A DNA stretch of 29,288 nt from NCBI GenBank assembly GCA_003667245.1, contig RCNN01000295.1, positions 1 through 29,288 on the forward strand. Reading direction: 5' to 3'. Below, in pieces: positions 1-13,683 of the stretch. A program made the translations under genes and the position numbers. The notes under the pieces were generated by a model, which saw nothing but the letters and a program-made list of their open reading frames with translations, searched no databases and was not told where the DNA came from. This stretch comes from Heterostelium multicystogenum (taxonomy: Eukaryota; Evosea; Eumycetozoa; Acytosteliales; Acytosteliaceae). Position 1 is the stretch's first letter, and every line of letters begins with the position of its first letter.

Positions 1-974
1 GGATTGGGGGTATTTATGTGATTTCTTCTTTTTCTCCTCTATGATTCTCTTTTTTAAAGCCTTCATTATAAAAAAATTGGAAAGCAGATTCCGAAACACC
101 AATGATTGATGCACCCAAACCTTTGTAAAATCCAAAAACTCCTTCTTCTCTAATGACAGCTAAACAACAGTGGAATGCATTATGGTAATAGGTTCCCTAG
201 ATTCAATGATTGGATGTTAACATCATTCTGCTCCTATAATATTTTCTCCAAAATAGTGTTTGTGATCTATCATACTTGATTGAAATTTTTTAGGGAAGTC
301 TGTAGCTGCATTCTTGTTTTGAACCAACCAATCGGACTTGTTACAATAGCAACAGTGCAAACCCGCACTGACAGCTGATGTACAATACATGATCGGTCCC
401 TCTTTGAACACCTAGCTTCTCTAGCATCGATTTTTGTAAAACTATATGTTGAAAAATGTACTGCTCTTGCTGGTGCTACACCCAACAAATGTGGACCTAA
501 TCCTTTAAACAATCCTCTTGCTCCATCTCTTAAAACTAAATTACTGTTTTCATTCGTTTTTTCAGATTCCAATGCAACAATGTCAATGAATGAATGATGA
601 TAGATATGAATTTCCATGTACACATACTATAATGAATAAAATGTAGTCGGCACAAATCTAGGTTTTGCCGATATATAATAGTGATGATCTTGCGCCTGTA
701 ATTTGTGTTTTAATAACCTCCAACGGAGAGGTACAAACTACACCTGCAGCACCTCCCAAACTAAATCAATTGAGATAATCATTAGCTAATGTTGAACTAA
801 TTCTAAATTCACTACTACTGGACTTGCAATGAATCTTACCCTCCGGCTATAAAGTGCAACAATGCATTCTTTGACTTCTGTGGTTTAGGTACCTGTATAA
901 TCTTATTGTTGTTCTGAAGTGTAGAGATTCTATCTTGTATTTTATTGCTATTGTCACTACTACTACTACTTCAT
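1..974 (-). CDS. Mitochondrial carrier, SLC25A33/36-like (partial, several frame breaks)
   Basis: Solute carrier of the inner mitochondrial membrane; the closest type by eye is the pyrimidine-nucleotide carrier group (human SLC25A33/36, yeast Rim2). Three carrier repeats are readable: TSPLEVIKTQ near 740-700, GLFKGLGPHLLGVAPARAVH near 520-455 followed by TSPI...KTRMQLQ near 335-300, and GFYKGLGASIIGVSES near 135-85. Introns fit at 839-761, 627-544 and 275-197. The start is probably the ATG at 974, followed after one surplus A by a serine run and a Q/N-rich leader. The C-terminus lies beyond position 1. At least six single-base slips interrupt the frame (near 972, 663, 430, 405, 355, 330 and 78). 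They may be sequencing errors or decay; intact carrier signatures in every frame favour errors. The substrate is inferred, not shown. Confidence 0.75.
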
Positions 975-1500
975 TTTACACAAAGTTGATTCCTATTACT
1001 TTGGGAGAAATGGAATGGCAATAATGAATCGGTTTCAGATGAAATCATATGAATTAATAATAACAATACATTAAAATTTTTACGAATAAATTTTTGATCA
1101 AAATTATTTCGTTTGCGCTCCTCCAAATTTAAACGAAGACACAACATCATCATAATTAGTCATTAAACTCAACATTATATATGAGATGTTTATTGGATTC
1201 AATTTGATGAAAAGTAATAAAATAATTCAATAAACAATGTAAAGATATATTTGATTATTGGGTTTTTTTGTTTTGATAAGTTACAAGTAATATAATCATT
1301 TATTTTTAGAAATGATGTTTTTATATATTTAAATGTTTTTTTAAGATTTTTTTGGTACTATTTGATTGATTATTTGTTTGTTTGTATTATTATCATGTTG
1401 TTGATCGATCTTGGTGAATTTGATTAATAAAATGAATTATAGGGTGATTGATGAGGCTGATAAATTAAAAGTTTTATAAAAGTTTCAGGTTGATATCCAA
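975..1500. other. AT-rich spacer between carrier and ATP synthase beta
   Basis: This spacer holds the 3' flank of the ATP synthase beta gene and the 5' flank of the carrier, both on the minus strand. It is A/T-rich with T runs and TTGATTGAT-like repeats. A short open frame at 971-1153 (-) has no recognisable content. No RNA gene or further exon is apparent. Confidence 0.6.
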
Positions 1501-3957
<2,457 letters not shown>

Positions 3958-5364
3958 TACTTTACAATAAAATAGAAATAATTGTAATATGTTAGTTTTG
4001 TTCTTTGCTTAAAAAGTCAACCAAAACTGAATCAATCAATAATCTAATCAAATCTAATCTAAACTCTGTATGTTTAATTTAACTTCTTCCTATTTAATTG
4101 ATTTGAATTCTTGCTAAATTAAATTTGATTTATTGTTTGATTGATTGATTGATTGTGTTTTTGTTTTGATAATAATAATAATAAAAGCAATAAATACCTT
4201 TATGATTTATAAAATCTAATAGTTAATATAATATAGAGATAAAGAAAGAAGAAGATCACTAACTACACCCTGAGTGGTCGTCACTATCTATCTTATAGTA
4301 TGTGCGTGTTGGATTTATGAGTGTAAAAAGGGTGAAGAACTGAAATGAGTATTTTTCTATTTTATCATGATGATTGTGTGTCACATGGAAAAAATCAAAA
4401 AACAAAAAAAATTAACAAAACAAAAAAAAATCAAAAAAATAAAAAAGAAAAAAAATCGAACTCATCACAAATTTAATATCACCGGAACTTCTTTTAATCA
4501 ATATCATACAGAACATAAAAAAAACAATAAAAAAAAAAAAAGAAGAATTTGAAATTAAAAAAAAATGAAATGAAATGGAATCAGGTAGTTGATGCCGTTC
4601 TCTCAACATCACAACACCTGGTCATTTAAATTATTTTGTTGGTGTCTGATGATGCTTTTCTCCCACCACTCTGTTGTTGGGTATCAGTAACCCACCCACT
4701 CTTTTCCAACAACAACAACACATTGGAAATTATCAAAATATAATATTATAAATTTATAATTAATATTTGCATGATTGAGAGTGGCTGCAGTAGGGGTAGG
4801 AAAGAGAAAGTTACCTGTATATTAATTTATTGCAGTGCTAATAATTCGGTGGTGAAGTAAACAATCAAAACAAATCAACACTTATCATTAAACACCCACT
4901 TTATTTACATTTTGTTTTATATATCTGATTCAGATATATCAAACATCACTAACTTTCATATGCAAACAAAACTAATTGCATTTTCAATAAAAGATAATTT
5001 GAATCATCGTTGGTTTGTATATTATTATTATTATTATTTGTATATGTTGAGATAACATTTACTATCAACCAAGGGAGTGTGTTGTTAGGAATTGCCCATA
5101 GACAAGTTAGAGTTACTGCCACTGCAATGGAGTATAGTTGAGTTGGGTAGTACCATTAGAAGTGATCAGGGCAACACCATCTCAGGATGATGATGATATT
5201 ATATTACTTTTAAAATGATTATTATTATTATTATGAATATTATTATTATTTAATTTTTATATATTATTATTATTATTATTATTATTATTTTAAATTGGTT
5301 TGAGTGAATGAAGTGTATTTAAATGGTTATTTGTTGAATTATATTTGTATTAATCAAAGTTGAA
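3958..5364. other. Divergent promoter region between atpB and tpp1
   Basis: This 1.4-kb spacer lies between two head-to-head genes and presumably holds both promoters. It contains (TGAT)n near 4137-4156, long A runs at 4388-4455 and 4518-4570, ATT repeats at 5018-5038, 5219-5240 and 5262-5290, and CCCACC/CACCCA elements near 4691 and 4893. The latter resemble the CA-rich boxes known from Dictyostelium promoters, a tentative match. The open frames across the A runs are low-complexity and not convincing genes. Confidence 0.5.
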
Positions 5365-7310
5365 ATGGAATCAAGAAAATTGGTAGTGACTATTTTGATT
5401 CTGTCAATTTTCATTTTGGGATCTTTGTCTTCTAATACTGTTCCAGCGCCTCCCAATCTACCCAGAAGAAGATTTGTCGAACATACCAATCGAATTCAAA
5501 TCAACAAAAAGCAGTGGATTGCCGACGAGATTGAAGATGTAGAGAACACTGAAATAGAATTAACCATTGGAATTAAACAAAGAAATTTAGATACTTTAGG
5601 TAAATAGATAGACAAAGTGGATTAGTGATGTAATCATTTTGAAATTAATAAAAGTGTGTTTGGATGGATATAGAGAAAATCGTTTGGGAGGTCAGTGATG
5701 TAACTCATCCAAACTATGGAAAGTATTTAAAGTATCACGAAGTTAAGTCAATGGTCGAGCCGGCGGAAGAGAGTGTCAAGACTGTTATGGATTGGTTGGA
5801 AAACAACGATATGGGCCATTTCAAGCTATCAGGCAGCGGTGACTTCATTAAAGGAAAAGTTAGTGTCTCAAAGGCCCAGAGTCTTTTGCATGTCAGCTAT
5901 CAGAGATACACCAATGAGAGAACTGGCCAAAAGTTGATTCGTTCGCTTGATCCTTATTCGGTTCCACAGGAAATCCAGCAACACATAGATTTCATTGGAG
6001 GAGTCAACCATTTCCCTCTGATAGGTCAAACCAGAAGAAGTGAACTTGATTCAAACTTTGCTTTTTGGCTACTCCTCATAAAATTAGAAGTCTAATGAAT
6101 GTGACTGTTGTTCCAGCTCATCCTGAAAATTCTCAGGCCATTGCTCAATTCCTGGGCGAGTATTTCAGTCAGTCGGACTTAAACTTGTTCTTGAGCCAGA
6201 ATAATCTCACTCTAACGAACATCACAAATGTCTATGGACCCAACGATGATGATCAACCTGGATTAGAGACTGCTCTAGACATTCAGTATATTACAGCTAT
6301 GGCACCAAATGTCAGCACTTGGATAGTATCAACAGGTGGACTACATGAAGGACAGGAGCCATTTTTTAGATTGGTTGGTCGATATGTCTTCCAATCCAAA
6401 TTTACCTTATGTTCATAGTATATCATATGGAGATGATGAGAATTCAATTGAGAGAGCCTACACCGATAGAGTTGACATTGAGTTCCAAAAGTACGCTGCC
6501 ATGGGTCGCACAATGGTATTTGCCTCAGGTGATTCAGGAGTAGGATGTAACAACGATTGCATTCAGGTCCCAGGTTGGCCAGCATCCTCTCGATTCGTAC
6601 TATCGGTTGGTGGTGTTGATTACTCCGATGACTTTGATGGTGATTATATTTCTGGAGGTGGATTTTCCAATTATTTCCCAAGACCAGCGTAAGAAGAAAT
6701 GGATTTCTATATATCTTTTTCATGTCCATACTAATCCGATACTATACCATTCAGATATCAAGAAGAAGCGGTAACTAAATATATTTCAAAGTATCTCGAT
6801 GCTAAAAGTCCATTATTCAACGCAAGTGGAAGAGGATATCCAGATGTTGCATCTTTCTCAGAAAACATTCTTATAGCCCATCGAGGTAGATTTATGAAAA
6901 TTGGTGGTACATCTGGATCCACACCAATTGTAGCAGGTCTACTTTCAAATATAAATAGTAGGTATTGCTTTCCCAAATTTGATAACTATTTATTAATGAA
7001 TAATAATTATTATATTAGACAGAAGATTTAGTTTGGGTGAGCCTCCTATTGGATTTGTAAATCCACTACTCTATAAAATAGGAAAAGAGAATCCCCATGC
7101 CTTCATTGGTATTTATCATCATATTGATTAATCTGTTATTACTGTATACTGATAATTTATCTTTCTCTAGATGTTGTAACTGGAACCAATTCACATGGTT
7201 GTTGTAGTGGATTCCGCGCACATCAGGGATGGGAGCCACTGGCAGGATTAGGAGTACCCAATTTTAATGTTCTAATTGAATATATGACAAATTTGAACAA
7301 GACTAAGTAG
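5365..7310 (+). CDS. tpp1: Tripeptidyl-peptidase I (sedolisin, S53), lysosomal
   Basis: Serine-carboxyl protease that removes tripeptides from N-termini in acidic lysosomes. Exon 1 (5365-5599) encodes a signal peptide with a hydrophobic core LVVTILILSIFILG. Exons 5674-6688, 6755-6957, 7019-7108 and 7171-7310 follow, with introns of 74, 66, 61 and 62 nt. A propeptide with HPNYGKYL precedes the catalytic part. Catalytic residues: Glu and Asp in GLETALDIQY, the oxyanion Asp in FASGDSGVGC, the nucleophile Ser in GGTSGSTP. YISGGGFSNYFPRPAYQEEA closely matches human TPP1, and the final Ca2+-site region (DVVTG) is present. Two single-base breaks occur: one base missing near 6058 (GCTTTTTGG) and a surplus T in the T6 run near 6366. 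Corrected, it gives 560 residues, the usual length. An AATAAA signal follows at about 7369. Confidence 0.96.
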
Positions 7311-7609
7311 AATCCAAACATATATTGAGATTTTCTGAAGCCACAAACTAAAGATTTGTTTGTAATTTCAATAAAGAAAATAAAAAATCTAAATAAAATA
7401 AAATTGTTAATGCATTATTATCAAATTGGTGGTGGACAACACATAGTGTTATGTGGAACCAATACTGATCAAATTTAAAAAAAAATACAAAATTAAAAAT
7501 GAAATTTCATTAAATTTGGATCCTTCCTAAATGCGAATTGCATATTATTAACCTTTATAACTGTTTAGTAATATTTGTATAGTTTTGTTTTATACTTGTA
7601 GCCTGCAAT

Positions 7610-8310
7610 ATGTTGCCACCAATTAATATCAATAAGGTATGTATATATTCATTCTAAAGTATTGTTGTAAAGATGTAGTATATGATATGATTATTAACTA
7701 AATATATTTACCTAAGTGGGTTGAGGAGAATAAGCACCTCTTGGAGCCACCTGTAAATGCAAAGCTAATCTATGATAACCCTGACTCTACCTATATCATT
7801 ATGATTGTAGGTGGTCCAAATCAAAGAACAGACTATCACGTCAACCAATCAGATGTAAGTTGTCAATTGATATATAAATACATATGAATGATTATCAATA
7901 TTAATCAAGTGCAACTGACATCAACGTCGACATAATAGGAATTCTTTTATCAATTTAAAGGTGATATGATATTGAAGATTGTCGACAAAGCAGATGGTCA
8001 ATTCAAAGACGTCCGAATTCGTGAGGGCGAATGTTTCTTGTTGCCAGGTAATACACCACATTCCCCACAACGTTTCAAAGATACAGTTGGTTTGGTTATT
8101 GAGCAGAAGCGTACTCCACAATCAATAGATCGACTATGCTGGTTCTGCCAGTGCTGCAAAGAAAAGATATTCGAAGAGTCATTCAATGTTAAGGGATTGG
8201 ATCTCGGTAAAGAATTGAAGCCAATCATCTTGAGATTCTACGAAGACGAATCACTTAGAACCTGCAAGAAATGTAATACGATCAGTGAGAAACCAATCAT
8301 TCAGAGATAA
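7610..8310 (+). CDS. haao: 3-hydroxyanthranilate 3,4-dioxygenase
   Basis: Iron-dependent cupin dioxygenase of the kynurenine pathway, opening the ring of 3-hydroxyanthranilate on the way to quinolinate and NAD. Exons 7610-7636, 7717-7854 and 7939-8310 join in frame without correction to give 178 residues. Family motifs: [13 protein letters not shown] and the following [10 protein letters not shown] (metal-binding His and Glu), then [13 protein letters not shown] (metal-binding His) and VGLVIEQKR. The C-terminus carries the paired cysteines WFCQCC and CKKC that form the second, rubredoxin-like iron site of bacterial and fungal enzymes. It is thus the short single-cupin form rather than the roughly 286-residue animal form. 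The gene starts 299 bp after tpp1 on the same strand, and no functional link is implied. Confidence 0.96.
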
Positions 8311-8724
8311 CATTGAATAATCAATCATTCAATGCATAGCATAGTCCTATGTTTATAAATAATCATTGTATATATAAAGCTGGAAACCTGGAATGGAAAC
8401 ATTGGAAAAAGTCAACTCATACAGTAATAAAGTAGAAAGAAATAAACAGGTTTTTTATAAATATTAATAATAATATATGATATTTATTTATTGATTAAAT
8501 TGACTGACTATTTAAGATGATGTTGTTGTTGATGATTCTGTTGATTTAAGTTGATTAAGTTGACTATTTAAAATTGAAGTTGAGTTGAATTGAGTTGGTT
8601 TGATTAAGTGAGAGTGATTGAGTGAGTGAATGAATGACTGACGAATTGCATTGATTTATATTTATTAATTAATATATGGTTAATAAATATATTATAATAA
8701 AGATGTCAAATAATAATTCTATAT
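8311..8724. other. Convergent 3' spacer
   Basis: Spacer between the 3' ends of the dioxygenase gene (+) and the NAC-like gene (-). It consists of AT-rich sequence with repeated GTTGATT, GATTAAGT and GAGTGA-type words. No exon or RNA gene is visible. Confidence 0.6.
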
Positions 8725-10564
8725 TTAGGAATCTAGTGTATCAAATTCTTTTCTCTTGGGTTTGATTGAGGTGGTTGTAGTGGTCGTGGTTGTTGTGGTG
8801 GTGATCGGGTGGTGGATTGAGGTCTTTGAGTATGCGGGGGGTGGTGAGGACGAGGGTTTCTTGTAACTAAGGGGAAGACCACTTGGTGAGGTTGGTGTCG
8901 GTGTGCTTGAAGCGGATCCACCTCCTAATATATGGTGGACCATGGATGCTGATCCAGATTGAATTGTCGGTGTCATGTGATGATAGCTTGACGAAGCAGA
9001 TGATGTGCTATTGTCAAACGCAGCAGATGTCGACGAAGATGAGCCTGAGTATTGCTCTGACTCCGTGCGAAGTCGCTTAGGAGTATGCTTGGAAGCAGAT
9101 GGTGGTGGTAGCATGGGTTGATGGCTGACTGTTGAGTGAGGAACAGGTGCACCATTCATGATTCTAGGCAGGTGTAGATCGTTGATACCAGATGGACTAT
9201 AGCCACCGTTCGATGAAGTCAGATTTCCAATTGGAATGCTTGAGGGCTGTCCAACTGACGAGGTTGAGTTTGATGAGGGTGATAATGTACCGGGGGGATA
9301 TTGATAGGAGCTGGAGTTGAAATAGTTTAGCGATATATTGTTATTGGTGCCGTGGTGTGGTATATGTACATTTCTATAGGTTGGGGAGTCTTCTCGGGAT
9401 GGTTGTAATATAAATGGAGAAGGATGAATCGGTTTGGTGTGGAGTGTTGGTGGTTGATGTGCAGGAAATTGGGAGGTGTTATGGTATGGCGCAGATGTTT
9501 CATAGGCTCCACTATTAGAGAGTGGAGGAGAATAGTGTGACATGTTATTGGTATACTGATTCATTGGTTCAGATACCAAGTTGTGGAATGAATTTGGTTG
9601 ATTTCGGTTTGAAGGGAAATTCGACGAAGGATTACCATAGGTTGAGTAGTTTGCAGGAATAGTGTTTGGGTTTAAAGATGGTTGTCCAGATTCATTACGA
9701 TTCGGGAAGTGCATATTTCCATAGTGGAAATTGTTACCATTGTAATTGGAAAATTCAGGATGGTGATAGGGATGATGGGGATGATGACCATGATGAGGTG
9801 GTTGTGGAATTGGCGAAGAAGACTGTGACGATGGTGCCGAGGATGGGTTATGATAAATATGTGGAGGAGGATGATGAGAAGAATTACTCATCGTGTGTAA
9901 GTTTGGGAAGGGGCTGTGAAGCAAGTTGGGCAAAGCCGGTTGTGTTGATGGAAGGCTGAGCGTTGCAATGTAGTTCCCATTGTTGTTGTTGGGTCTTCGG
10001 TTACTATGGTAGTCTTCGGGTGTGGAGTAAATCATGTTGTTGTCGGGATCGGGGTAAGTCTTCTTTTGGTCATTTTCCTTGCTGTCTCTTAGGAATTGAC
10101 GCAGCATTAGATTTTTCCGTTCCTCGCCATTTTGGTCAGCCAGAGTGAATTCCCAAAGTTTGAAGTCACGTCTTTTGTCTTGCAGAGTGAGAGTTCTTTT
10201 GATGCCTATTACCTTTTCGGTACCAGGCTGTTTGATTTTAGTTTCAGAACCATTCTGCTTCCAAGAATGACCTTGAATGTTTTTTCTTATTTTATTATTT
10301 TTATTGTTATCTGTTTTTCTTCTGACAAAGTGAAATTCTCCATCTATAGATTGGTAGTTGAAACTATTAATATCTATTCCAATAACCATAAGGTCAAGAT
10401 TTCACCACTTGATCAACTATGGTATACTTACTTTCAAAGGAGGAGATTGAATCCATTTCGGCACGCTCTTTTATTTCTACTCCTTGTATGGTGACAACTT
10501 CATCATTGAATTTTCTAATAAGATAGGAGAGATAATTTGTATTGTGGAGTCTATGCGGATACAT
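8725..10564 (-). CDS. Putative NAC/NAM-like DNA-binding protein with long low-complexity tail
   Basis: Exon 1 (10564-10432) and exon 2 (10373-8725) join through a 58-nt intron, in frame without correction, giving 593 residues. Residues 1-122 resemble the plant NAC fold: NYLSYLIRKFNDE (compare DEELxxYYLxxK) and EFHFVRRK at 57-64 (EWYFFxxRxRK). They continue with IRKNIQGHSWKQNGSETKI at 73-91 (NRATxxGYWKATGxDxxI), VIGIKRTLTL at 99-108 (VGMKKTLVFY) and DFKLWEFTL at 114-122 (TDWVMHEYRL). The loop between the last two is short. The remaining 470 residues are P/H/S/N-rich, with basic clusters KHTPKRLR and KPKRKEF near the end as possible nuclear signals. I infer a transcription regulator. The match is by eye; a WRKY-GCM1-superfamily relative or a chance resemblance remains possible. 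The start is the first in-frame ATG abutting the domain. Confidence 0.65.
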
Positions 10565-13500
10565 TGTGAAATATATATTCTTATTATTTAAATAAATAAA
10601 TAGTATACAAATTATATGAATATAATTATTGAAGCATTTAAATGTGATATTGAGATTTGAATCGGTTTGATTTGGGTTGTCGGTATTGGTTTTGATTTGG
10701 TGAGAAAGGAATGTTGAGGTGTGAAAGTGATTTGTGTTTGTTGTTGTGGTTGTTGTTGTTGTGTTTACTACTGTCGATACAAGGGTTGATACTCTAGTAG
10801 ATGAGACAATTGAGATATATATCTTTGTCAACGATTACAAATAATTCTGTTGCTGATATATTGTATGTAAGTGTCAAACAGGAGTAATATGTTTTGGAGA
10901 TCTGTGGTATTGTGTTTGGTTGATTGAAAGAATAAAGGTGGAATTTGGTTTAGGAATGGTGAGAGTGTTGGTTGAGGTTTGATTAATTGTGAATTGATTT
11001 AATTTTTGTTAAAGATTCTCTGGTTTGTAGATGTTGATTCGTATTTGGAGAGTCAGTTGTGAGGTAGTATACAAATGAGTTTGATGACGATTTTTGTTAT
11101 TCGGGTTTCTAAAAGACAACAAGAAAAAATGCTTTAAGGAAACTCGTTGGTTTGCAAAGATTTTGACTGTTGTCTTGTATTTTTTAAACAATCAATGCTA
11201 TTTGGAGGAGTGACTATTATTATTGCTGAGCGGCAATTGGACACGTTAATCGATTGATTCAGGTGTAGGTGTTGTCGGTCTGGTTTTGGTGTAAGTGTTG
11301 TGGGGTGAGAGTTGCTGTGAATAAAATTAGGAGGAGTGTAGTTGTGTCAATTTGATGAATAAATATCTACAAATAATTCGTATGAATACTATTATAGTGT
11401 GTAGTGTTATTTTTGTTATTGTAGTAGTATAACAAATAAAGCTGACTAGTGGTGCGATTGTGGTATTTGGATCTTTAAAACGACTAATTTGCGAATGGAA
11501 TGGTTTTTACCATATGCCCACCCGTCCTACTATTTTTCAATAATTATTATTAATAATATTTAAATATGTTGTTGTTTGTTGTTGCTGTTGCTGTTGTTGT
11601 TGTTTATTAAAATATTAAATTGTTGGATGCACCTTGCTAGTGCACTTGAGTGTAGTTGTTACTTGGGCTTTACTTTTAGGATTTCCAGTAGCGCTATGAG
11701 AAGACTAACCACCACTACTATTTCTACAATTGTAATAATATGTTGTTTTTTTTTTCTTAGTTTGTGTTGTTGTTTCTGTTGGATGCTAAACAACCACTCA
11801 CGCGACCAATGTGACAATTAATTCAAATCACAACATTTTGTTCATAAATTCTATTATTTATTAATAAGTAGATAGGGGTAGATTTGTGTGTTGACAATAA
11901 AAAGATCTAGGAGAACTTTAAATACCTAGTGGATCATATCAACCCCCTCAATCTAAGCAAAACCGTCAAGACACTTCTCGAGTTTTTAAAACCGCCACCT
12001 ACTTCAGAAATTAGAAACAATAATCTCGATTTTTACCATCATCTGAACTGAAAGGGAGACAACTACTGCACTAAAAATAGGGTGTCATTCAGATCAAAAC
12101 CTCTAGTATGACCACTTTTGGCAATTGTGGCGCAAAGACGTTGGAATTTTTTGTTTTCATTTTTTTGATCCAAATAAATAGTGGAAAATTATTTTGGTAT
12201 TTTGGACCACCTGAAATGGTATTACCTCTCCATTTTTAATTCAATTTGGTTTTTTTGGTTTTTTTTTTGTTTGTTTAGTTTTTTTGTGTTTTTTTTGGCT
12301 GATAATAAACAATAGAATAAACAATTACTAAAGAAATTTGAAACCAAACAATAGAAGACCACCTTGTGTCTTTTGGAGTGGTTGTTTCTAAGATCCATGA
12401 CGAACCACATGCTTGTAAATTGTCATGAATTCTTCTGCTTTGACAACAATTTGGAATAAACTCAAAACTTTTGTTGTTGTTGTTGTTGTTGTTGTTGAGG
12501 CATAGAATTTCAATATAGGATAATTGCGCAATCGTGTCAGGCTGAAGAAAGCTCGATGGTTTGGGGTTCAGAAACAACACACACAAGAGATCACTGACCC
12601 ACAACATTGATTTACCACAAACCACCGTGCCATTCTTGTATACCAGAATATGCATTTCAAACCAAGTCAGCCACAACATAGTAATTCTTGTTGAGCAACC
12701 ATCGGTGGTGAGGATTTTATCATCCATACGCTTTTGTTAAAGTGGTGGTCACCATATCCATGATCATTTCTATTTTTTTGATCAAACCTATGTTTTATTT
12801 AACACGCCAACACATAGTATTGGGAAGAGAAATGTGGAGGTATCTGTGGTTTGGCTTTGGGAAATATATAAAAAATAATATATATTTGCTATGAACCGCC
12901 ACCACTTCTCCAGGTGATAATTATGAATAGTTTATTTTATTTTCCTGTATAATTCTTTTAAAGAAAGAACAAAGATTGACAGAAAGAGGGCGGTAGATTC
13001 AATTCTTTCCAAGCCACCTCACTTCACTCCCAAAATTTGGTTCGAATTTGTCTGGTTGGTGTACCTATGAACACGAAATATTCTTTCTAAAAACAACAAA
13101 ATGTGGATGGTTCACACTTTTTTTATTGTTTGTTCAACACAAGCTGCATGATTTCAATTTCCAAATGTGGTGTTTTTCTGATTGTGATCAATAAAAAAAT
13201 TGATGTTTTTTGCTTAACTCAAAGGTAACTGTGATTTTGATTGAGTTTTGCTCAGAATGTAGTGTTTTGGTGAACCATGAAAATTGCCAAGTTAAGAATT
13301 TCCATGGTTTTAAAATACACTGTGAGAATTCTGATTGACTTGTTTTTATTAAATTATAATAAAACTACCTTTGATGTTGTCATTTCTTTGCATTCAAATG
13401 TGCACAATCACGATTCTCTTATTTATTAGTTTGTGACATCCCCCAGTCATTCATTCAAACAAAAACAAACAATCAATTAATCAATCAATTAATCAATAGA

Positions 13501-13683
13501 TTAGTTTGTTACTATTCACAACTTGCAGTTACTCTATTTATATATCATATTATAATAGTTATTGATTGCATTGCATACATTGATAGATTGATTGATTACT
13601 TGGAACTAAAAAGGAAGTTAGTACATTTTTGCTACAAAAAGGGGATCTTGATTTTTAAAATGTATTAAACTAGAGAAGTCAAC
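10565..13683. other. Long spacer (3.1 kb) between NAC-like gene and rev7
   Basis: The two flanking genes diverge, so both promoters should lie here. 10640-11450 is G/T-rich on the plus strand. A (GTT)n run lies at about 12470-12497, and T/A-rich tracts at 12240-12300. 11850-13300 is less AT-rich than other spacers and includes several CCACC and GGTGG words. An open stretch of 46 codons at 11911-12051 (+) looks protein-like but has no start codon or identity. A 150-codon frame at 12275-12727 (-) has an N run but no recognisable domain. I cannot tell whether this is regulatory sequence, a decayed element or an unrecognised gene. Confidence 0.4.

Noticed and set aside
4367..4612. Overlapping K-rich and F-rich frames on both strands
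   Set aside because: These are translations of long A runs in the atpB-tpp1 promoter region; low complexity only.
10565..10831. N-terminal extension of the NAC-like protein upstream of the ATG at 10564
   Set aside because: The frame is open but has no ATG, and translates to T runs and I/Y-rich sequence typical of an untranslated leader. The ATG at 10564 abuts the domain.
11576..11821. Plus-strand frame with Leu and Cys runs
   Set aside because: The composition comes from (GTT)n-type repeats and T runs. There is no domain, and splice sites are not needed to explain it.
12275..12727. Minus-strand 150-codon frame with an N run
   Set aside because: No recognisable family, no plausible exon partners, and the N run is just the reverse of a GTT microsatellite. 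It is kept only as part of the spacer description.
13030..13060. GGTTCGAAT, resembling a tRNA B box
   Set aside because: No cloverleaf or A box could be drawn around it and no terminator T run follows at the right place.
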